This document shows positions 54,896-64,000 of a DNA stretch of 64,000 bases, piece by piece. The translations under genes and the position numbers were made by a program. Position 1 is the stretch's first letter, and every line of letters starts with the position of its first letter. Source of the DNA: Pisaster brevispinus (taxonomy: Eukaryota > Echinodermata > Asteroidea > Forcipulatida > Asteriidae). The stretch is from contig JAMKCF010000009.1 in assembly GCA_023634235.1 (NCBI GenBank), positions 6,386,001 to 6,450,000 of the forward strand, given 5' to 3'. A model generated the notes under the pieces. The model saw only the letters and a program-made list of their open reading frames with translations. It did not search any database and had not been told where the DNA came from.

Positions 54896-54909
54896 CCCCC
54901 CCCCCCCCC
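54896..54909 (+). repeat. Poly-C run (14 C)
   Basis: A C homopolymer. It generates false Gly-rich frames on the minus strand around 54796-55073. Confidence 0.9.
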
Positions 54910-55663
54910 TCCAAGCATACTGTGATTGTTTTCTTTTGAATTGGATAGGACGATGACAAATTTATCAGTAAATATTGCATTTGCAATCTCCATGGCAACT
55001 GAGGAACCTTATCATTGTCTGAAGATATTTCAGAATAAGTCAGGTTTTGTTTTGTTAAGCAAAATAGACCCATTGAATCAAGTTACCAACTTTTTTCTTT
55101 TTTTTAAGGGTAGGCTTAGCAAGGAATTTTCAAAAGCGAACAGCCTTCTACAAATGTCCTGTTTCTAAAGCAGCATTTCTGAACCCATACAACAGTTTTT
55201 AAATTAAATCTTGGTATTTGTTTCAATTAGCCTCGTATTTGCAACTGAAATTTCAATCACAAACAATTAATTTATCATTTTAAAACTTATAAATTATGTT
55301 TAAAAAAAACACCTCAGTTTCTTGATGAGAAACTGATGCATGTCACCCAAGTACCCTTAAAGTACCACTAGCTAACTCCACAACTGAAAAGCAGACAAGC
55401 AATATAGCCAGTCTAAACCAACACTCCAGGATGTTACTTTCTGTGTACACTCTCTATAGACAGAGGGTTGGATAACATTGGTCTTGCAGACTGCCTGCCA
55501 AGAGAGCCCTCGTTGGTGACACACTTCACATGAAGTTACGATGAATCAGAATCACATCATGTTACCACTACCCATAATCCCCTCTCCCTCCCCCCAAAGA
55601 CAATACATCATCACCTCCGCTAATTTAATGACCTGGACAGATCAGTTTGCGCTGGGTTAACCG

Positions 55664-55664
55664 A

Positions 55665-55720
<56 letters not shown>
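55664..55720 (+). repeat. (GAT)19 microsatellite
   Basis: This is 57 bp of uninterrupted GAT/ATG repeat. It produces a false poly-Met frame (55666-55962) that should not be annotated as a gene. Confidence 0.97.
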
Positions 55721-57602
55721 CATTGTTGAATGGTGATGATAATTACCTTAGCATCCCCTATTCTAAACCAAAATCAGCAATGACGGTCATCTCTTTGTGT
55801 ATACTTTGCATAAGTGTACATTTCAAAGACAATTTTGTGGACTTTGAGCGAGTGGACACATTTTCAAGTACTTACTGCAATACATTTTGTTGTTGCATTA
55901 TGGTAGGAATAAGGACAGTGTCATCAGCATCTTCTAGCCCTAAAGCTCTCTGTACCCAGTAGTATTCAATTAGGTCTGTATACATTAACTGGACAAGCTA
56001 AAGATGCATTGGACTGGTCATAAATTGCATTTTCAATTGAGAAAATTGAGCGCTGACTGAGTCAGTACAGACAACCTGCTTTGTTCTGGATTCAAACCGA
56101 TCAACTTGAATTAACTTGACTTTCTTTCGATTGGCTTTCGTTTGATGGCAACATCGCGTCTCACAAACAACTTTCTAAATATAACTTGAAGTTGTTGCCA
56201 CGTGTTCTTTAGTCTCTCGTTCCTGTCCTTGCTCCGTGGACAGTCATCACTACTAATTATTTCCAATCATCTTTGGAATTGATCACGCCTCAGAATAATA
56301 TCATCTTCACATGGCATAAACTCATTGACAAAAAACGGTCCTTATTGATTAACAAAGAATAGAATAGCTTGCTCCATACTTACAAGAAAATAAGTGTGAA
56401 AGTCTCTTTCCTAACCCAGAGTCTTTGTAAGTCTTTCGAAAAACTAAATGAATAGGAACTAAAATCAACATAAATAATTAGCCTGATGATCAGATGACCA
56501 GGCAAACGCGTAAAGGGCGAAGCTGCCCGGATGTATGAGATGGCCATCTGGTGCCAGGGTAACGTTTCCGTCCTCTCGGACCAAGTCACCCTTGTTAGGA
56601 ATTCATAACCCCTCTCCCAAGCGAGGGCCACACACCTGCTCCACGCCTTCCCATAATCCCTTAGTGCATCGATGCAAAGAAAAGATCCATCATCCATGGT
56701 CGTCGACCGCACGACTCTTTTGGTATCCATCACCCACCCTGGCAGTATCCTCCAATTTGCCAAAGAGTAAATGTAACTACCAAGAGGTATGCATGGGCTT
56801 AGGGTTTTAATAAGCAGATGATTAATTACATAATTGGCCTAGGGTTATCTTGGTGAGAGTCGCTTAAGTATCAACAACCGGTACTTGATGAGCGTACCAA
56901 CTGCAATAAGAAGTTTAATTTTCATTGTGGTTTTCAAGTTCAAGTGATTAATGACACCAAATTTAGCAAGGCACAACACATGACAAACATGGTTATAGCC
57001 CACACCTGGCTGTTGAAAATAGATGGCCCACAAATATTCACACTTATTTGTTGCCCAAAGAGCAATTTAAACCTTTTCAATCTCAACTAACACCAGCACT
57101 CTTGATAAAACCTTTCCAAGAAACGTTAAAACTCGTTTTCTTACAACTTCTGGTTTTTTTTTTTTTAACCATCAAACAAGTCCTTGTGGGGATATTTTAA
57201 TACTGTCCATCAGCGAGCACTATTAACCAAACAACTAGATCCCTCAATGTTTGTATTAAACTCACCACCCCAGAAGGCTGGCCATGATTCAACAATAAAG
57301 CACACACTGCCAGACCAGATTTAACTCTAACAATAAAAAGCATTCCTTGTTGATCCCAAGGTAAATGTCACTTCATTTTAGGGACTGTATTGAGTTGATT
57401 CAGTGGCGAGGTCTCTCCAAGGAGCTCCCCTGAGTATCAATGGGGATGAATGTTGAGAGTTCAACAAGCCTCAATTTATCTGGACATTATGCCGATGCTT
57501 AATGCTCAAATCAAGGTTATGAAAATCATGTATTATATTCAGAATGAGATTGGTGTTTAGGGTCAGGGGAAATTAGTGGAAGCCTTAGCTAAAAACGGGG
57601 AA

Positions 57603-57614
57603 GGGGGGGGGGGG
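57603..57614 (+). repeat. Poly-G run (12 G)
   Basis: An uninterrupted G homopolymer, about 2 kb downstream of exon A in gene sense. Confidence 0.9.
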
Positions 57615-58042
57615 TCATGAAGGTTTATTGGGCAGGACTTGCACTAATAAATGGGATAAGGTTAACATCATGGGTGGAGTTTCATTCAATGAATTATTAA
57701 GAATCCTTAAACAAGGAATTTTTTTGAAAAAAATCAACATCATGAATGAGAGACACTGATACCCTCTTGTCATTTATAGACTAGGTACATAATTAATAAT
57801 TACCAGGGGAAAATATTAGCTTCATATCAAAATTAAAGGCAGTAGGCCCCTATACATTATTTGCAAAGTGTTACAAAATACTGTACTAAACTTGACAGTT
57901 AGTAAATAGCATTCCAAGTATCCTGTGAAATCATAGCACCTGGTGTGCATTCAGTCTTCAAGAAAAGTGGAACTTTGTATCATATTAAATATCCAAACAT
58001 TGTTGGCCAACAATCTTAACAGAAATAGTCCAGTAACCTGAA

Positions 58043-58151
58043 CTGAGAATTCTCAGCTGTCTATAAATAGCTCAGTTTTGTCTTTTAAGAAAAAACTGAG
58101 CATGGTCAGATGACAAAACTGAGTATGGTCAGTTTAAAAGTATGGTCAGGA
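58043..58151. repeat. Local cluster of ACTGAG/GGTCAG direct and inverted repeats
   Basis: It holds a perfect 14-bp palindrome CTGAGAATTCTCAG (58043-58056). A 12-bp inverted pair CTCAGTTTTGTC (58071-58082) and GACAAAACTGAG (58112-58123) follows. Two 17-bp near-identical direct copies, AAACTGAGCATGGTCAG and AAACTGAGTATGGTCAG, occur 23 bp apart, with a shorter third TATGGTCAGG. Confidence 0.7.
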
Positions 58152-59690
58152 ACCAGACTCTTAGAACAAAAATGTTTTTCTCTTTGCTTTTCCACCATCC
58201 TTGCACACCAAACTTTTAATAGGTCAGTGTTATGGTATTTGCTAGCAGGTCATAAAATACTAACCCCTAATCCATTTATTTATGAAAATTCTATACACTT
58301 CCTTCAAAGCCCACTTATTATAAAGTTCATACCAGTCCCAATTCCTCTCTGTTTTTATCTCAAAAGAAACTGTCAAAGTCAAGAAAATAGCATTTAAAGA
58401 CTCTCAAAAACCACTGTTGATTATTTTGAGCACCTCAATTGAAATAAGCCCCAAAATGAACGTGCACAAAAACCCTGACAAAACATGAAAATGTCTTCAT
58501 TATTTCACTCAAACATGACTGGTACCAAGTTTGTTAAAAGTTTCACAAAAAACACAATGGTGTATTTTCCCTGTAAAGAAGACAAGGTTCTTTTCCTGAT
58601 CCACCCGAGTCTCACTTTCTTCCAGTGACTGCACATTTCAACTTATAATAGTGGCAGAGAAAGTACATGTACATAGGACTGAGACATTGGCTGACACAGA
58701 GCAATAAAACTGACACCGACAGACTTTTTTTATAAATATTTGGATTGACAAAATTAATAAGTCCACTTGTTCAGCGGGTTATATAGCTTTGCCATCAAGG
58801 ATGAAAAATTGGAAGTTATCCCGCATCCATGGATGAAAGCAATTGATGATATTCAGCCAAAATCAAACCACAACAAGGTCTAAGAATCTGGGAGCAAACT
58901 GAGGGCAATTAAAGTAAACCAAATGGCCCTGTATCTAAAGCATAAAGGTCTTGTCATGAATCGCTGAAGCACGCCTGAAGATAAATAAATAAATAAACCC
59001 CAAAACTTGGCACACACACAAAACACATTTCGTGTTTAAAAGTAAGTGCCAAGTCTCCTCCTTTCCTCAGTAGGAATTTCACACTTTCCAGGGTCATCAT
59101 CTGTGAACAATGCCCCCCTGACTTGGGGTGATAATTAGCCCCTCCACCAACACCTGTTAATTTTGTGGATTCAGTGTTTGGTTCCAAATTACAGGAAATG
59201 AAACATTGATGTGGGCCTGATCTGATTTCATGATAAATGGGTCCAACTTAGCCTGGGTGATAAATCAGGGGTTTTTCGCCCCTCCAGAAAATAAATCAAT
59301 TGTTGTAAACATTTTGGGTTTAAATAAAAGATTGAGTGGGGGTAGCAAATTATTGCTCCTGACATATGCCAGGATTAGAAAGTTGAAGAAATTTCCTTAT
59401 CCCATGAATAGACAGTGAGGGAAAGGATTTATGTGGAAAACAGTGTGGAACCAATGGAACTATTGCCAACATTTGGGTGTGGTTCTTCAAGAAGTTGGTT
59501 TGTTTTTTCTTCCTTTTTCTCCTTTCCCCCAATTCTCTTCATGGGAAGGCTTGACCCTCCTGACATAAAAAGACTTAAAACATGCATGACAAAGCAAAAG
59601 TGTATTTCAGCACTACTTCTTTTCTCAAAGAAGTACTGCACTCAGAAGTCCAACCATGGAGGAAGAACATTTGTCCAACTTTGCACCTAC

Positions 59691-60116
59691 CTGGTGGTAC
59701 TGTGATATAACATTTCCAAGCTTTGAGTTTCCTTTCCACTTAGCACCAAGACTCTCCTCCAGATATTGCTGAGCTTGTATAGCAACTGGCACTGAGGGTG
59801 GAAGACGACTAGCAGCAGGTAGGGTTCCCTTCCCTTGACGCGATGAGCGGTGTTGCCCTGACCCATTACCGTGTAAGTGTTGGGAGTAGAGGTAACGCTG
59901 TAAGGATGCCAAATCGCGAGACCCGACTAGAGCCGGAAGGTTACTGAGGGACGCAGCCTCACTTTGAGATTGCGCCTCCTCTAAGGATTGGACCATAGCG
60001 ACCGCTTCGTGCTTGAGCTGGCTCAGCTGTGTGGAGCACACTTCACACTGGCTACCGTTCCAGGCTTCACGGAGGGACTTTGGGACGTGCAGTCTGTCAT
60101 ACAGTGTAGACGAATC
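59691..60116 (-). CDS. KIF26: Internal coding exon A of a KIF26-family atypical kinesin (N-terminal CxxC region)
   Basis: This exon has 142 codons, entering and leaving in phase 0. The acceptor is a pyrimidine-rich tract ending TTTGCAG before GAT at 60116. The donor is CAG/GTAGGT after 59691, and past it the frame runs about 21 intronic codons to a stop. Visible in the translation are a CxxC pair at residues 24-27 (CEVC), then STQLSQLKHEA and a helix-like stretch, LSNLPALVGSR at 57-67, and VAIQAQQYLEE at 111-121. From memory, vertebrate KIF26B has the same blocks in the same order (CDIC...LNQLKQEA, LSNIPTLVGSR, VAIQAHQYLD), ahead of its motor domain. KIF26/VAB-8 proteins are unusual kinesins that bind microtubules, are thought to lack normal ATP-driven motility, and act in cell polarity, neuronal and Wnt/Ror-related signalling. 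The two cysteines probably form half of a zinc-binding pair whose partner CxxC would lie in the preceding exon, outside the window. An invertebrate KIF26 cannot be assigned to the vertebrate A or B copy. Confidence 0.86.
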
Positions 60117-63100
60117 CTGCAAACACAAGAACAGAAAATTTTAAACATTAAAACATCTACCAACATAGATCAGTTTTTACCAGGGAACCATCATCAGCAT
60201 AATCAAAAATACATTTCTGTTCATCAATTAAACAACAATTGTTAAAATGCTCTTAGATCTACATAGAGAACCTTTCATCTTAAGGTTTGTATTCTTTTTA
60301 CCATGTGAAAGGTAAAACTAGCTGGAGTGGCTACCTCAAAACTACCTCATCTGCAAGTTTCTAAGGGTCCAAGTAGTTGACAAGTTAAATGAAAAACACT
60401 ACTGCAACAAATTTTCAAGTCATTCTCCGTCCAGAACTGAAAAAAGAAGTTACAAAGCCACAAAGAGTTAAATCTTCTACTTCTAGACGATAAACTGGCT
60501 GTTCATGTTCATCAAACTTTACGTGAAACTATCCTTCAGCTCTCACGCGGTAGCACACCACCGGGCCAGAGAGACTTTTGTACGGAGCCAGGAGATGTTG
60601 TTGTGGTTATTCCAAAGATGAAACGCAAACGCTGAAACCTGCCAATGCATATATACCAGCAGTATAATGATCCCACGTGCAAACATATGCATGATTTGCT
60701 GAGGTTGTTGTGATCTTGTGTTTTGATCGTTCAGTAACCGAGAGCAAGTTGTCAATCAGATTCTTAACAAAGTGTTTATCTCGATCGGCAAATTTTCTGA
60801 TTAACTCAGGTTAGAGGGGCATATTGGTTCCGGTATTTACAGTCATTATAAAAAGTGCTTCAATCCCCCGGAAAGCCACTTTTATGTGCAGAAAGCCGCA
60901 GAGAGTTTTGGTCGGAGTTGGGGACAACAAAAGGTTGTTGCGGTGGTCCGGGTAAGGGTTGTGGCAAAATGACCCATGATGAAAAGCTTTTAATCACAGG
61001 TTGTTACTGTTTGTTTGCAAGAGGATTGGTTATCAAACAGGGAATTAACCCGCTCCATAAGGCACCACAGAATGCAAAACAAGAATGTTCAATAAAAGAC
61101 ATTGTACAGTGGAAGCAAAAGGTAGCAAGTTGTTGGTTTTTACTGGTTACAGACATTGTGTCATCATTGTGACAATAATTATAAAAAAAGCACAGACAAA
61201 TCCTACAGCTCAAAAGACAACCCACTACGTCTTAGTCTCGTGCAATAGGTAAACACAACACCATTAACAATCAGCAAGACTTGGCAGGGCAGAATCAGGA
61301 ATCTAACTTTTAGGCCATTTTAATAAAGTTTGTTCACATACCCGAGAAACTGAAGTGACCTCAGCAGACATGTTATGTCCAGCGACAGAAACATACATCT
61401 CGCACTGACAACTATCCACCACATTAGAGTACACTCGGCATCAATTAAAAGCCAAGAAAAGCTCACCCTGCCTTCGTTTGTCAACAATACTAAACACTGG
61501 CAGATCTTGCAAGGCAGTCGTCCACAGAGTAAGTCCTGGCACAATGGAACCACATAAGTGTCACAACACTTTCCACAAGTATTTTTTTAAGACAAGAGGT
61601 TATTTTGGTAAGGAGCGAGAAACTATACACCGTGACTAGATCGAGTCTTTAAGTGAACTGTTCTGCCAACATGAGGATTCTGAAGTGTATGATGGTTATG
61701 TACACAAACACATATACACACAGGTTCTGTAACACTGTAACCCAGAATGCTCAGTGGTCACTGACACCTCCTACCTTGGGGCCATACAGCTTGAAAGCTT
61801 GACCAATGTGGACAGTAAAGTAAACAAACTGTTTGGCTAAACAATTAGCCTGATTAGTATAGTACCACTGGCCATGGACTGGCCAGCAAGCCCACTAAGG
61901 TCATGTCCAGCCAAGCAAAGGTCACACATCCCATTCCCATTCAGATTAGAGACCCTGTTTCTTTGAATGGTTGTAATGAGACAAAATATTTGTGTGTACA
62001 GCAGTGACAATGTAACAAGTTTGTTCAACAAACAAATCAATAATCCCAATCGAAAATCATTCGTCATTAAAAACCGGAAGTAAAAACAGAACGACCATAA
62101 GTCATACGATAACAGATGTCCTCAAAACAAACTAATATTAAAGTGTGCAGACAACACTGATAATTGTTCAAGACTAGTAACCGAAATATACATGAAATAA
62201 CAAACCTGTAAAGAGTTTCAGCTCAATCAGTCATCGAAGTCACGAAAAAAAAAACACTTTTAAGTTTTCAATGTTTTCATTTCAAACAGTTTTCAAAACT
62301 AAGTGTTTACTCATTTCTTGAAAGCATTTTAAGGGAAAACATTTCAAGGGAAGCTTTTCACCATGACTATCTTTTATACCATGTAAGTTATGTGCAAGTC
62401 TGTGAACATTTTGTATTTTAACCTTACAAAGTCGTGCACACCCTTTAAACAGGAGTTGACCATTTTACTCTTCCTGAGACAAATTAGCCAAGAAATACTT
62501 CCCGAGTTTGAGTGAAAGCTATCACACCTGGTTGAGTTAGCCCACAGTAATTGGGTCAAACTGTTGACCCCCAGGGAGTGTCCCAGCCAATAAAAGCCGA
62601 TCTGGGACACCCTTAAGCCCTGTGATATCTGAATTACATATCATTAGAAAAACACATGTTTCATGTTGAGTTCTACTACTTCCATATAGCCGGGAAATTC
62701 TGTACTGTTTTATTACGAGGGAATATTTTGACATGCAGCTCCAGATGTTAACATCGAACAATACCATTGGCTGTTTAAATCAATAATCTTATTTTGATTG
62801 GTGGCTAAGGTAAGGCACAGGTGCAACCAGCCAATCAAACACTGTTGCCATTTTTAGTGTACACAAATAATTGAAATTGTGTCAGACAAGACTCACGTTT
62901 GTTAGGTCGTTAATAATGACTATTCTGTCATGCTTTAAGCTGAAAGGCGCCAGTAAATCCATGCTAAATCTAGTATCAATCCTTATGTAGCAATTGCAAA
63001 TTTAAACTCATTTTTCATTTGAGTTTCATAAAGGGGCCATTATTTTGAAACGGTTGCAACAACTATTCATTTCCGATGTGGGGAAAGACCTTGGGAAATG

Positions 63101-64000
63101 TGTATTTCGCAATTGAAATCGAAGTAGGAAAAAATAATGAATGTGCATGCAGGAAAGCTTGTTAGTACTGATAATGCTAAGGCGCCGTTTTCCTGATATT
63201 CAACTTCAATTTCTTGGGTTCCTGCATCAATACAACCATACAACCAACCCTTAGGCCTCTCCCTTGATTTTTATTCCAAGGTTTCCAAATCACAAGATCA
63301 CAGCGCAGTCACTACCTCCTTTTATAACTCAATTTAATGTTCATTAGTAAGTTACAAACTGGGCATCCAGTGCTTATTTATCATGTCATCCTTATAAAAT
63401 TATTACTATTTTACACATCATTATGCACATATTGGACCATTCAATTCAGTGCTCATCAATATACGTTTCAATGGACTAGCATGACAAAACAAAATACTCC
63501 TGCATAAAACATACATGCTATATTAAATACATTAAATTACTTCTCCGGGAATGTCTTGTAAATAATATCGCGAGAAACATCATAAACGTGGCCCCTTGAA
63601 AAATCACTGCTCCTTAAATCGGAAGTTGAGAAATTTGTTAAATTGAATCAATACAAGCAGGAGTGACTTCAGAAAAAAGAATGTGCAACTAGATAGACAT
63701 GGGGGGAGGGGAGAGTGATTGTGCGTATGCATCAGTCTTGAGCTGGCCGGATCCAACTCAATCTCTTCAAATTTGTTAAAATAATCCAAAAAGAGCAACC
63801 TTGAGAGAGATCAATCTGGAAATGTTTGCCCTCTTAGGATGCAGTTTGTACGTGCAGATAGTTACAAATTGTAAATGGATAATTCGCTTTTGGCTGAGAC
63901 TGTGAGAGTAGAGTATCACAATCTCTAGAATGTATTGAAACTCCAGCACTGGATACTTCACATTTTTCTCTCGGGAGTACATTCACTCGACGCTATCTGG
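60117..64000 (-). other. KIF26: 3' part of an upstream intron of the KIF26-family gene
   Basis: This is at least 3,884 bp with no supported coding sequence. The family has an earlier CxxC block upstream (in KIF26B it resembles W-C-x2-C followed by LVELKRQAL). I looked for it on the minus strand here and did not see it, so the preceding exon is probably beyond 64000. The frames here are short and of biased composition. One at 61837-62067 contains a chance CxxC (CDLC) but lacks the Leu/Lys helix that should follow. Short A/T runs are the only repeats I noticed. Confidence 0.7.

Larger units (their letters stand above)
17027..59690 (-). other. KIF26: Giant intron (about 42.7 kb) between exons A and B
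   Basis: The intron is bounded by GTAGGT at 59690 and CACCAG at 17027. Its content is AT-rich unique DNA mixed with repeats and candidate regulatory motifs, which are listed separately. None of the reading frames inside resembles a known protein family over a useful length. The single partial exception is the short PH-tail-like frame at 22835-22915. No reverse transcriptase, transposase or integrase frame is visible, so the mobile DNA present is non-autonomous. Stretches between the listed items, for example 29000-33200, 38300-42400, 43000-49900 and 51100-55600, show nothing I can name. Confidence 0.72.

Noticed and set aside
55666..55962. Frame starting with 18 methionines
   Set aside because: It is an artefact of the GAT microsatellite.
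61837..62067. Minus-strand frame with a CxxC, considered as the first zinc-binding exon of KIF26
   Set aside because: It lacks the Leu-Lys helix that follows CxxC in the family, and the flanking residues do not match.
1..64000. tRNA, rRNA or snRNA genes, CRISPR arrays and bacterial operons
   Set aside because: No B-box-type GGTTCGAATCC, no repeat-spacer arrays, no ribosomal RNA cores and no dense gene packing. The sequence is clearly eukaryotic intronic DNA.

Overview
The window is AT-rich animal nuclear DNA in which coding sequence is very sparse. I can support only two coding exons, both on the minus strand and about 42.7 kb apart. They appear to be neighbouring exons of one gene, a KIF26-family (VAB-8-like, kinesin-11) atypical kinesin. 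The recognition rests on three ordered matches to the N-terminal region of vertebrate KIF26B as I remember it. These are a CxxC segment followed by QL.QLK.EA, an LSN-P-LVGSR block with a VAIQA-QYL block after it, and an AASFFA-R segment that in KIF26B lies just before the basic linker and motor domain. Both exons have clean splice signals, and the junction between them is phase 0 on both sides.

Reading the gene 5' to 3' means reading the window from right to left. Positions 64000-60117 are the 3' part of an upstream intron. Positions 60116-59691 are exon A (142 codons). Positions 59690-17027 are a giant intron. Positions 17026-16536 are exon B (163 codons plus 2 bases), which carries a long Gln/His/Met-rich insertion. 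Positions 16535-1 are the 5' part of another intron, at least 16.5 kb long. The start codon, the first CxxC block and the whole motor domain lie outside the window.

The introns hold repeats and possible regulatory DNA. The clearest items are a TA-flanked 194-bp terminal-inverted-repeat element (28235-28428), and foldback elements with GGGCCCAATTT ends (9929-10051, a diverged one at 19056-19198, a possible fragment near 42441). There is also a pair of inverted ~120-bp repeats (17272-17950), a 183-bp tandem duplication (14083-14439) and a ~164-bp diverged tandem duplication (36337-36660). A ~21-bp minisatellite runs into an (ACA)n/(AGC)n tract (35790-36064), and a retroposon-like 3' tail lies at 49908-49992. 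Many microsatellites and G/C homopolymers are also present. Regulatory candidates include a phased pair of RFX X-box-like palindromes (24038-24071) and a perfect 16-bp palindrome (33260-33275).

The organism is probably a marine invertebrate. I lean towards a deuterostome, possibly an echinoderm, because of the foldback repeat family and the intron style, but this is inference and I cannot name a species. I found no RNA genes, CRISPR arrays, bacterial genes or viral genes. The most interesting biological points are the large Gln-rich insertion in the kinesin's pre-motor linker, the very long introns, and a small PH-domain-tail-like reading frame on the opposite strand at 22835-22915.
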